From: Alphaproteobacteria bacterium
Lineage (GTDB): Bacteria > Pseudomonadota > Alphaproteobacteria > Ferrovibrionales > Ferrovibrionaceae
NCBI GenBank assembly: GCA_018336035.1
Contig: JAGXRD010000128.1
Coordinates: forward strand, 1-39,368
Reading direction: 5' to 3'
Length of the DNA: 39,368 bases
Part shown: positions 10,037 through 17,974 of the stretch, piece by piece
How positions within the stretch are numbered: the first letter of the stretch is position 1
Layout of the letters: each line of letters starts with the position of its first letter
Notes under the pieces: generated by a model
What the model was told of the DNA's origin: nothing
Seen by the model: only the letters and a program-made list of their open reading frames with translations
The model's database searches: none
Program-made: the position numbers and the translations under genes

Positions 10037-12493
10037 TCATGCGCCACGCAAGCTGGCATAGATATGCGAGGCGAATGCTTCGGGGGTACGCTGCGACACA
10101 AATGCGGCAGCTGCCTGTACATCAAGCAGTGTCTGTGGTGATCGTTCGATCATATCCTTGATCGCTGCCGCCAGATTGCTCGCATCGCCTGTATCGACGG
10201 CAAGGCCGAGACCATGATCGCGGACCAGCCGACCCAGCAAGCCGTAATCCTGGGTCAAGAGCGGCTTCCCGGCATGAGCGGCCCAGAGCAGAACGCCGCT
10301 CGAACCGACGAAACGCTGATACGGCGCCAGCACGATGTCGCAGCGCTGCACCAATGCAGAAATTTCCGCGCTGGTCAGCCAGCGGTTCTCGACTTTCAGC
10401 CAAAGATCCGGCCGTTCGCGCCGCACAGCCGCCTCCAAAGACGCAAATCTCTCGCTGATGTCCGACGCCACCCGCCCCGCAATGATCACAGCGGTCTTGC
10501 GCGCAATTGCATCCGGCAAGCGTCGCAGTGCCTCCAGCAGGTGCAAGACACCCTTGCGCTCGGTCAGGGCACCAAACAGCAGCAGAACATGGCGGTTCGG
10601 CGGGACGTCGGACGGCATTTGATCGTCATTGGCCGGGACTGCAGCAATTGGAAAAGCCGGATCCGGCACCGGCGCAACCTTGTTGCCACCCTGGTAATGA
10701 TCGGCCGCGAAATCAGCGAAGAACGGATCAAGGGTCAGAACTGCGTCCACGGCCGAGTTGCGCAGCATGCCGCGATACAGCATGGCTTTGCGCCAGTCGC
10801 GCAGCCGCTCGGCGAGACTCGGCTTATATGCGCCGATCTCGTGGTAATGCACCGAGGGCCGGAACAGGATGCCGCTCAGACGCCGCCCGCCGGCGCCGAA
10901 ACCGAGACCCAGCGGCAGCGTGAGATGATCCAGCGACAGGAAGTAACCGATCTCGGCGCCGGTGCGGATCAGATACCGGCGCATGACCCACCAGCGCGCC
11001 ATGCCGCTGATCGCCAGCCGCCGATGCGTGCAGTAGCGCAGCTCCGTCGGGGTCAATGCCAGCAAGCCGATCCGATGGCGCAGATGCGGCGGCAATTGCT
11101 CGGTCAGCCGGTCGCGCAAGCCGGCTGGAATGGCCAGCCAGATCCGCTCAACCTCACCCTGGCGACCGAGATACATCAGCAGATGATGCAGCCACTCCTC
11201 GGCATGGCCGTCGCCATCGGGCTCCAGCACCAGAAGGTCGCGGCGATGGCCCGGCAGTCCGCCTTCCCGACAAAGCGCAATCAGCCATGTGTCGATCTGC
11301 GCGATCAGCGCGTCGCGCGCGTGATGCTGCTCCACATATGCCCTGCCCTGCTCCGCCATGGCGCGGCAAAGCGACGGATCGTCCAGCAGATCGATCACGG
11401 CGTGGGCCAGCGCGGCGGTATCCTGCGGGGGCACGCAGATGAAGGCTCCGGTCTTCGCCTGCAGGTTCCAGAGCGCGCTGCCCGGCAAGGCCGTGGTCAC
11501 GAAGCAGCGGCCGGCCGCCATGATGTTGTAGATTTTCGACGGCACGGCGAAGTCGGCGCCATCAGGCTTCTGCGGGACCAGATGCAGCGTGGCTTCGGCC
11601 AGCGCGCGCCCCAGTTGCTCGCGCGGCACCAGATCGGCGAATGCGACATTCTCGAGCCCGCGCTCTGTCACCGCCGCCATGACGCCGTCACGTTCGCCAC
11701 CTGAACCGCGCAGCAGCAGGCGAATGTCGGGGCGCATCTGCGCCAGTTCGGCGGCCAGCGCAACCAGCTGGTCCAGTCCCTGTTTCCGTCCGAAATTGCC
11801 GCTGTACAGGATCGTCGGCGGCTGGTCGGCCAGCACCGGCCGCGGCTTGATGGCCTCGACATCGACCCAGATCGGCAGGATTTCAATCGGCTGCGTCACG
11901 CCCAGGCGGCGCAGAGTCGTCGCCATCTCCGACGACAGCACCAGGATCAGGTCGACGCGGTTGAGGATGAGGCGTTCGGCCAGCCGCATCAGCCTAACCA
12001 GCAGCCCGAAACGGACAATACCCAAACTTTGCGCCAGGCCCGATTGCACATCATGCACCATGGCAACATGACGACCGCCGCGCTGCTTCGCCATCATGCC
12101 CAGCAGCACCGCGAAAATGGATGGACAGAGCGAGATCACCACCTCGTGCCGCCGTATGCGACCACGCAACAGCGCGACCAGTCCGGCAAACAGAAAGGCC
12201 AGCTCGCCCGCCACACGCAGCAGCGCCGAGCGGCGACGGGGCAGCCAGCTATGCAGCCGCTCAACCACCACGCCCGACAGCCGCTGCCGCACCGGTGGAT
12301 CGTTGGTGAAAGCTTCGAATTCAGACGGATCTGGGTAATGCGGCAAACCCGCCAGCACCGTGACCTGCCGTCCGCGCCGCACCAGCCCTTCGGCCAGATC
12401 GGCACAATAGGGTGCCGAGCCGATCACTTCCGGTGAGTAATGCTGCGTCACGAAGAGGACGGGCTCGCGCGAGTCCTCGAGCTGACGAACCAT
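10037..12493 (-). CDS. Double glycosyltransferase: two GT4-type modules fused in one 818-residue protein
   Basis: Residues 10-410 form a complete GT4 enzyme similar to the WcaI/WbuB group: 'VLFVTQHYSPEVIGSAPYC', 'VTVLAGLPHYPDP', 'TILYSGNFGRKQGLD', 'AVPSKIYNIMAAGRCFV'. Residues 418-818 form a second, more divergent GT-B module: 'LLVLEPDGDGHAEEW', then 'HVLLLFGALTERKGVLHLLEA', 'LAPYQRFVGSSGVLLWAAHA' and 'GKPLLTQDYGLLGRLV'. No stop or frameshift is seen at the junction (around residue 412), so this is a genuine fusion in this sequence. It probably adds two consecutive sugars of the repeat unit. It begins 3 bases after the BY-kinase stop. Confidence 0.9.
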   Translation of the reverse strand: MVRQLEDSREPVLFVTQHYSPEVIGSAPYCADLAEGLVRRGRQVTVLAGLPHYPDPSEFEAFTNDPPVRQRLSGVVVERLHSWLPRRRSALLRVAGELAFLFAGLVALLRGRIRRHEVVISLCPSIFAVLLGMMAKQRGGRHVAMVHDVQSGLAQSLGIVRFGLLVRLMRLAERLILNRVDLILVLSSEMATTLRRLGVTQPIEILPIWVDVEAIKPRPVLADQPPTILYSGNFGRKQGLDQLVALAAELAQMRPDIRLLLRGSGGERDGVMAAVTERGLENVAFADLVPREQLGRALAEATLHLVPQKPDGADFAVPSKIYNIMAAGRCFVTTALPGSALWNLQAKTGAFICVPPQDTAALAHAVIDLLDDPSLCRAMAEQGRAYVEQHHARDALIAQIDTWLIALCREGGLPGHRRDLLVLEPDGDGHAEEWLHHLLMYLGRQGEVERIWLAIPAGLRDRLTEQLPPHLRHRIGLLALTPTELRYCTHRRLAISGMARWWVMRRYLIRTGAEIGYFLSLDHLTLPLGLGFGAGGRRLSGILFRPSVHYHEIGAYKPSLAERLRDWRKAMLYRGMLRNSAVDAVLTLDPFFADFAADHYQGGNKVAPVPDPAFPIAAVPANDDQMPSDVPPNRHVLLLFGALTERKGVLHLLEALRRLPDAIARKTAVIIAGRVASDISERFASLEAAVRRERPDLWLKVENRWLTSAEISALVQRCDIVLAPYQRFVGSSGVLLWAAHAGKPLLTQDYGLLGRLVRDHGLGLAVDTGDASNLAAAIKDMIERSPQTLLDVQAAAAFVSQRTPEAFASHIYASLRGA

Positions 12494-12496
12494 ACG

Positions 12497-14779
12497 TCAA
12501 CTCCAGTTGACCGGCTTGGCCAGCACCGGCCGGTCATAATCGTAGTTCAATTCGCTGTAGGCGTAACTGCGATAACCCTTCGGATCGACCCGGGTCACGG
12601 CAATGCCGGCGATATCGGCATTGACCTCGACCAGGTCTTTCATGGCTTCCATCACGGCGTCGCGCTTGGTCTCGCCCCAGCGCACCACGAAGGCGACCTT
12701 GTCGACCATGCGTGACAGCGTCAGCACCTCGGCACCAACCAGAACCGGGGCGGTATCGAGTAAGATCATGTCATAGCGCGGCGCCAGCGCATGCAGGATT
12801 ATCTTCATGCGATCCGTCGTCAGATAGCGCATCGCCTGCGGGGTGAAGACACCCGACGGAATCAGATCGACACCCGATAGCGTATCCGTAAAGATGCAGT
12901 CCTCGATCCGCTCCGGCTGGTCGCACAGCAACTCGGCCAGACCATTGCGATTCTGGCACTGGAAGGCCTTGTGCAGGCGCGGATTGCGCCAGTCGCAGTC
13001 GATCATCAGGATGCGCCGGCCGTGGCTGGCCAGCATGCGGCCCATGGAGGCAACCAGCACAGTCTTGCCCTCGCCCGGCACGGCCGATCCGAACAGCACG
13101 GTCTTGGGCGACTGGGCGGCTTCCGAAAGTTCGAGCCCGATATGCAACTTGCGCAGCGCCTCGCTATAGGGCGAGACCGGCTTGCGCAGCACATGTGCGA
13201 TCGGCGTGATGCTGCCGCGCAACGTCGGGATCATCGCGAGCACCGGCAGGCCAGTGAGGGATTCAAGCTGGTCGGCGCGACGGAAGGTGCGATCCACGCC
13301 CTCGCGCAGCAGCGCATAGGCCATGCCGATCAGCGCCCCCGCGACAGCCCCCAGAAAAACCAGCAGGGTCTTGGGCGGGAAGCCAGGCTTGGTCGGGGGA
13401 GCAGCCGCCGAAATCAGCTTGGCATTCGGCTTCTGCAACTGATCCTGGCCGACGGTTTCCTTGGCGCGGCTCATCATCTGTTCGAGCAGATTGCGATTCA
13501 CCTGCGCCTCGCGCTCCAGCGCATTCAGCCGGATCGTTTTCTCGTTCACGCCACCGGCCTGGCCCTGCAGGCGGTTGAAGTTCTGGCGTAGCGCCTCGTA
13601 ACGCGCATTCGCCGTGCGCGCCTCATGCTGCAGGCTCTGAATGATGCGGCCCATCTCGGCACTGAGCTTGCCCCGGATATCGGCGATCTCGGCCTTGGCA
13701 CTGACCACGCGCGGATGCTGCGGGCCGAGGCTGCCCGACAGATCGGCAAGGCGACGATCGGCTTCAGCCTGCTGCGCCTTGAGCTGCTGAATCACCGGCG
13801 ACTGCAGCACCTGCGGTACGCTCTGGCTATCCACGCCAGTGCGACGCAGCGACTGCGCCTCGCCCAGACGGGAATCGGCCTCGGCCTTGGCGGTCTGCGC
13901 CACGATCAGCTGGGTATTAAGCTCCGTCATCTGCTGTGCCGTCATGCTGGTGCTGGCACCCTGATACAGGTTGTTGGCGCGACGGTATTCCTCAACGGCA
14001 CGATCGGATTTCTCGACCTGGTCGCGCAGGCTGGAGATACGGTCGGCAAGGAATTTCTCGACCTCTTCGCTGGCCTCCACCTTGTCGCTGCGCTGACGCG
14101 CCAGATAGGCCGCACCGAAACCGTTGGCAATGGCCGCGGCGGTATCAGGCGCGATCGAGCGCGCTTCGATATTCAGCACATGCGAACGCCCCAGCGTCGT
14201 CACTTCGATCTTCGCCAGCAGCGTATCGATGATGCCGTTCATTTCCTGCTCGGCCTTCACCTCAGGCGAGGCTTCCACCTGCTCCTTTGGAGCCTTCTGC
14301 CCGGGCATGTAGGCCTTGATCGAATCCGGCAGGTAGCGCATCGGATCGAGATAGGTCATCCAGCCGGCTTCTGGACGCAAAGACGGGTTGAATTCGGGAT
14401 TGTCCTTCAGCTTCAGCCTTTCGATCACACTGCGCGCCACGTCGCGCGACTGGATCACATAGGCTTCGTTCTGGATCCGCTCGGCATCCGGACTGATATC
14501 GGCAATGATCGCTTCGATGTTCAGTGCGCGCGCCGTCGGCACACCGACCAGGATCTTGGCATCGGCGATGTAATGCGCCGGTATCTGACGCGCCACCAGA
14601 ACTGCCGCAGCCGTGAACACGAAAGTGCTAACAAAGATCGTGCCGCGATGACGCCACAGCTTGCGCAGGGTGTCGAAGAAATCGGTTTCCTTGCCCTGCT
14701 GCGGCACATAGACCGGCGGCGCGGCATAGGCAACCGGCGGCTGGATCGGCTGCGGATGAAAGCGATCAGGGAGTGCCAT
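12497..14779 (-). CDS. Wzz/BY-kinase: EPS chain-length regulator with C-terminal tyrosine autokinase (Wzc/ExoP family)
   Basis: An inner-membrane polysaccharide co-polymerase of 760 residues. After a proline-rich cytoplasmic tail come TM1 (about 46-64), a long coiled-coil-rich periplasmic domain (65-465), a proline-rich motif before TM2 ('PPTKPGFPP') and TM2 (471-491). The cytoplasmic kinase follows, with Walker A GSAVPGEGKT (564-573), Walker A' LMIDCDWRNP (591-600) and Walker B MILLDTAPV (671-679). The C-terminus carries a tyrosine cluster, Y736, Y739, Y741, Y746 and Y748, the expected autophosphorylation sites. It works with the Wza-type exporter, whose gene ends in the base that begins this one (TGATG). 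No cognate Wzb phosphatase is seen in the window. Confidence 0.94.
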   Translation of the reverse strand: MALPDRFHPQPIQPPVAYAAPPVYVPQQGKETDFFDTLRKLWRHRGTIFVSTFVFTAAAVLVARQIPAHYIADAKILVGVPTARALNIEAIIADISPDAERIQNEAYVIQSRDVARSVIERLKLKDNPEFNPSLRPEAGWMTYLDPMRYLPDSIKAYMPGQKAPKEQVEASPEVKAEQEMNGIIDTLLAKIEVTTLGRSHVLNIEARSIAPDTAAAIANGFGAAYLARQRSDKVEASEEVEKFLADRISSLRDQVEKSDRAVEEYRRANNLYQGASTSMTAQQMTELNTQLIVAQTAKAEADSRLGEAQSLRRTGVDSQSVPQVLQSPVIQQLKAQQAEADRRLADLSGSLGPQHPRVVSAKAEIADIRGKLSAEMGRIIQSLQHEARTANARYEALRQNFNRLQGQAGGVNEKTIRLNALEREAQVNRNLLEQMMSRAKETVGQDQLQKPNAKLISAAAPPTKPGFPPKTLLVFLGAVAGALIGMAYALLREGVDRTFRRADQLESLTGLPVLAMIPTLRGSITPIAHVLRKPVSPYSEALRKLHIGLELSEAAQSPKTVLFGSAVPGEGKTVLVASMGRMLASHGRRILMIDCDWRNPRLHKAFQCQNRNGLAELLCDQPERIEDCIFTDTLSGVDLIPSGVFTPQAMRYLTTDRMKIILHALAPRYDMILLDTAPVLVGAEVLTLSRMVDKVAFVVRWGETKRDAVMEAMKDLVEVNADIAGIAVTRVDPKGYRSYAYSELNYDYDRPVLAKPVNWS

Positions 14780-15453
14780 CAGAAATACCGTTCTCGGACG
14801 GTGATGATATCGCCCGGCAAGATGGTTGCATCGGCACCGGCGGTGATCTTGTTCTTCGAGCCATCTTCGGCGGTGCGGGTGACGTAGAAGGAATTCTCGC
14901 GTGCGCGATAGGTGAACCCACCCGCGAGCGCCACGGCATTCAGGACCGACATGCCACTGACGAAGGGATAGCTCCCCGGGGTGCGCACTTCGCCGACAAT
15001 ATAGAAGGGCCTGTAGCTCAGCACTTCGACGCTGATGCTGGGATTCTTCAGGTAATTGGGCGATAGCTTGCCGATCAGCGCCTGCTCCAGTTCATGCGCC
15101 GTCAGGCCGCCGGCCCGGATCTGGCCGACCAACGGGTAGGACATCTGGCCGCCGCCATCGACGGCATATTCGCCGGTCAGTTCGGGCTGGCCGTAGACGG
15201 TGACGCGAACACGGTCGCCGGAGCCGAGGCGATAGCTGTCATCGGCTTTCAGCGCGGCCGACCGACCGGACGGTTGGGCCGGCGCGGCAGCGTTGGTGGT
15301 GTTCGGCGCCGAACGCTGGTTCAGCGGCTGCGACGGAGCGGCGCCCTGCGCCGCGCTCTGGGCCATTGCCTGCGCGGACAGCAGCACAACAGCCAGAATG
15401 GCAGGGACGATGGCGGACACCTTCACGGTGCGGAGGATCTGTCGGGTTTGCAT
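14779..15453 (-). CDS. Short Wza/GumB-type polysaccharide export protein (Poly_export + SLBB)
   Basis: A 224-residue exported protein. A Sec signal with an A-x-A site ('AVVLLSAQAMAQ') covers about residues 1-32; there is no lipobox cysteine. A Poly_export domain ('DDSYRLGSGDRVRVTVYG', ending 'YLKNPSISVEVLSY') is followed by one SLBB domain ('FYIVGEVRTPGSYPF') and the C-terminal 'ILPGDIITVRERYF'. It is much shorter than E. coli Wza (about 380 residues) and lacks the amphipathic C-terminal helix that forms Wza's outer-membrane pore, resembling GumB in size. It should therefore form a periplasmic ring that needs another outer-membrane partner; the beta-barrel gene just upstream is the obvious candidate. 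Confidence 0.9.
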   Translation of the reverse strand: MQTRQILRTVKVSAIVPAILAVVLLSAQAMAQSAAQGAAPSQPLNQRSAPNTTNAAAPAQPSGRSAALKADDSYRLGSGDRVRVTVYGQPELTGEYAVDGGGQMSYPLVGQIRAGGLTAHELEQALIGKLSPNYLKNPSISVEVLSYRPFYIVGEVRTPGSYPFVSGMSVLNAVALAGGFTYRARENSFYVTRTAEDGSKNKITAGADATILPGDIITVRERYF

Positions 15454-15603
15454 GGCAGCACGTCTGTTGTTGCAGAACGCACGGCACCTAACAGACCGCC
15501 TTCGCAGGCGTGGCCAGTACGACCGTGCCAGCTTACGCTAGCAACGGCCGCCCGATTTTGGTGTGACCTAACAGTGGTTTTGAGTCTTCAGAATGGCGGG
15601 TTT
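15454..15603 (-). promoter_or_regulatory. Leader region between the beta-barrel gene and wza, with a 9-base direct repeat
   Basis: These 150 bases contain no gene. On the minus strand the sequence CTGTTAGGT occurs twice, at 15494-15486 and 15574-15566, exactly 80 bases apart. This may mark paired regulator sites for an internal promoter serving wza and the genes after it. No clear -35/-10 pair or terminator was recognised, so a role is only suggested. Confidence 0.3.
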
Positions 15604-16905
15604 TCAGAGCTGGGCGCCGAGGCGCACCATCACCACATTTTCGTCAAAATCACCGCCGGTGACGTTGGAGTCGCGGCTGCGATAGCCATAGCCGCCCGAC
15701 AGCGTGAAATTGCGGTCGATCAGGTATTTCGCGCCCAGCCCCACCAGCGTGTAATCGTCGTCGCGCGAAATACCCTGGAAGTCGTCGTTCTGGTAACCCA
15801 GCGACGCCGTTAGGATCAGGTTGCGCAGCAATTCATGATCGGCGCGCAGTTCAGCCTTGGTCTGGAAATAACCCGAGGCATTGGCCTGGGTGGTTTCCTG
15901 GATATCGCGATTCAGGCTGCCGGTGATGGTGGTCAGCGGCGTGACATTCCAGGTGACCTTGACCCCGCTGGCCCAGCCATTCATCTCGCGCAGGCGACTG
16001 TCCGAATAGTCCTGGCTGCGATAGCCGGCATAGGCGTCGATAAACACCAGTCCGGTCAGGTCGTATTGTGTGCCGGCCCCCACCAGATATCCGTCTGAAT
16101 CGCGATTAAAACCGCCGGTCAGATTATCGTATTCGCGCGTATTGTAAGTGGTGATCAGATAGACCTTGCGCAGCGGCGCAATCTCGTAACTCGTGCGCAG
16201 GCCGATCTCATGCTGATCGCGGTCCCGACCGCTCTGGTCGATGACGCTGCCCGCCGAATTTCGCACATTGTCGTATTCATAGCGCTCGGTCTTGCCATCG
16301 AGGCGGAAAGACAGACGGTTAAAGTCTTTCTCGGCGCCGAGATTGGCACCGGTCACGCTGTACTCGGTCGGCTCAGTGCCGCCCTGGTTGTCAGGCGAGG
16401 AGCGCGCCTCGTGGCGGATCTGGTAGCCCGCACCAGCGAACAGGCGCAGGTCGCGCAGCACATCGACGCGGCCATCGGCCGACTGCGCGTAGTCAGTGTA
16501 GTTTTCGTCGTTGTTGTCCCAGTAGCTCACCACGCTGGAATCGGCATGCAGGTTCAGCGCATGATTATTCCAGTTCGAACGCAGATCGAGGCTGGGTTCC
16601 ACCGAGGTGATGAAATCGCTCTGTTCGTTCGACGAGGTGGCAAAGATATTGCTGTTATAGCTCTGCTGCAGGCCCAGTTCGGGATACAGCATGAAACCAC
16701 CCATGCGCACACCGACCGGATCGTAGTCCGGACGCCGGCGGGACATCACGGTTTCGCCGCGCTCGGGCTCAGCTGTGGCCTGCACATCCTGCGAGGTCTG
16801 CGGTGGCGTCTGGGCAACTGCCGCGCTGATCATCAGCGAAGCCATGGAGAAAACCGCCAGTCCTGCCGACAGGACCACCGTTGCCGCCCCGAAATACTGT
16901 CGCAT
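15604..16905 (-). CDS. Outer-membrane beta-barrel protein of the EPS locus (BBP2-like)
   Basis: The 433-residue product has a Sec signal (residues 1-31, ending 'SAAVAQ') and then 'GVRMGGFMLYPELGLQQSYNSNIFAT', the typical beginning of the putative beta-barrel porin 2 family. Repeated alternating-residue strands run to the end, which closes with 'GDFDENVVMVRLGAQL', a C-terminal barrel strand. The frame is open well beyond this start, up to 17313, but that extension is antisense to galE and lacks a signal peptide; ATG 16905 has GAGGG at a 7-base spacing and puts the signal at the N-terminus. The position between galE and the short wza suggests it forms or assists the outer-membrane EPS exit channel. 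Confidence 0.85.
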   Translation of the reverse strand: MRQYFGAATVVLSAGLAVFSMASLMISAAVAQTPPQTSQDVQATAEPERGETVMSRRRPDYDPVGVRMGGFMLYPELGLQQSYNSNIFATSSNEQSDFITSVEPSLDLRSNWNNHALNLHADSSVVSYWDNNDENYTDYAQSADGRVDVLRDLRLFAGAGYQIRHEARSSPDNQGGTEPTEYSVTGANLGAEKDFNRLSFRLDGKTERYEYDNVRNSAGSVIDQSGRDRDQHEIGLRTSYEIAPLRKVYLITTYNTREYDNLTGGFNRDSDGYLVGAGTQYDLTGLVFIDAYAGYRSQDYSDSRLREMNGWASGVKVTWNVTPLTTITGSLNRDIQETTQANASGYFQTKAELRADHELLRNLILTASLGYQNDDFQGISRDDDYTLVGLGAKYLIDRNFTLSGGYGYRSRDSNVTGGDFDENVVMVRLGAQL

Positions 16906-16963
16906 GCGCGCGCCCTCGTTGATACAGGTGTTTTTTTTGCCAAACGGCTGATTTGGTTGGGGC

Positions 16964-17974
16964 TTATACCATAATTTGCCGGGAGGCGGGAACCCGCTGT
17001 TGCCAGGCCCAGGCTGACGACACCATCTGCTCCAGCCCCGAGAGGGCCGGTTGCCAGCCCAGCAATTGCCGGGCGCGAGCCGGATCGGCCAGCAGGATGG
17101 CGGGATCGCCGGGCCGCGGCGGTTCGATACGCGCTGGAATTGCATGGCCGGTGATCTTACGCGCCACGTCGATGACTTCGCGCACGGTCGCACCGGTGCC
17201 GTTGCCAAGGTTGAAGGCATGAGCGCCGACCGAATTGTCGAGATAGCGCAATGCCAGCACATGGGCCCGGGCCAGATCCGAGACATGGATATAGTCACGT
17301 ATACAGGTGCCATCCGGGGTGGGGTAGCAGTCGCCGAAGATCGCAGCCATATGCCGCTTGCCGGCCGCGACTTCCAGCACCAGCGGGATCAGATGCGTTT
17401 CGACCGGATGCGCTTCGCCGATCTCGCCGCCGATATCGGCGCCCGCCGCATTGAAATAGCGCAGCGACACGGAATGCATGTTGTAGGCGCGCGCGTAATC
17501 CTGCAGCACGCGTTCGATCATCAGCTTGCTGGTGCCATAGGGATTGAGCGGATGCTGCGGATGGGTCTCTGGCATCGGCGTGGTTTCAGGCTCGCCATAG
17601 ACCGCAGCACTGGAGGAAAACACGATGCGCTCGATGCCGTTGCGGCGCATGGCGTCCAGCAGGCCGATGCTGCCACTGACATTGTTGAGATAGTATTGCG
17701 CCGGGTCTTTCACCGACTCGCTGACCACGATCAGTCCGGCCAGATGAATCACGGCGACCGGTCTGTATTTGCGCATCACCTCATCCAGCCGCGCGGCATC
17801 GACCAGATCGCCACCTTCCAGCGGCCCCCAGCGCACCGCCCAGGGATGCCCGGAGCACAGGTTGTCGTAGGTCACCGGCAGATAGCCAGCCCCGTCCAGC
17901 GCCTTGCAGACATGGCTGCCGATATAGCCGGCGCCACCAGTGACCAGAATCGCCGGCCGGTCAGGCGCGACCAT
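16964..17974 (-). CDS. galE: UDP-glucose 4-epimerase
   Basis: Interconverts UDP-glucose and UDP-galactose with tightly bound NAD, supplying a galactose donor for the EPS. The motif 'ILVTGGAGYIGSHVCKAL' sits at residues 9-26. Catalytic residues are S121/S122 in 'VFSSSAAVYGEPE' and Y146/K150 in 'NPYGTSK'. The start is taken as ATG 17974 (336 residues, the usual GalE size). An upstream ATG at 18001 would add nine unrelated residues. From 17974 the gene overlaps the end of manC by 14 bases. Confidence 0.95.
   Translation of the reverse strand: MVAPDRPAILVTGGAGYIGSHVCKALDGAGYLPVTYDNLCSGHPWAVRWGPLEGGDLVDAARLDEVMRKYRPVAVIHLAGLIVVSESVKDPAQYYLNNVSGSIGLLDAMRRNGIERIVFSSSAAVYGEPETTPMPETHPQHPLNPYGTSKLMIERVLQDYARAYNMHSVSLRYFNAAGADIGGEIGEAHPVETHLIPLVLEVAAGKRHMAAIFGDCYPTPDGTCIRDYIHVSDLARAHVLALRYLDNSVGAHAFNLGNGTGATVREVIDVARKITGHAIPARIEPPRPGDPAILLADPARARQLLGWQPALSGLEQMVSSAWAWQQRVPASRQIMV

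Noticed and set aside
10214-11704. Long open frame (496 codons) opposite the fused glycosyltransferase
   Set aside because: It is antisense to a strongly supported gene, rich in Arg/Gln/His as such shadows are in GC-rich DNA, and has no recognisable domain.
13625-14887. Long open frame (420 codons) opposite the BY-kinase
   Set aside because: Shadow of the kinase gene; repetitive Arg/Leu/His composition and no motifs.
16906-17313. N-terminal extension of the beta-barrel frame into galE
   Set aside because: The extension would bury the signal peptide 136 residues inside the protein; the start at 16905 has a proper ribosome site.
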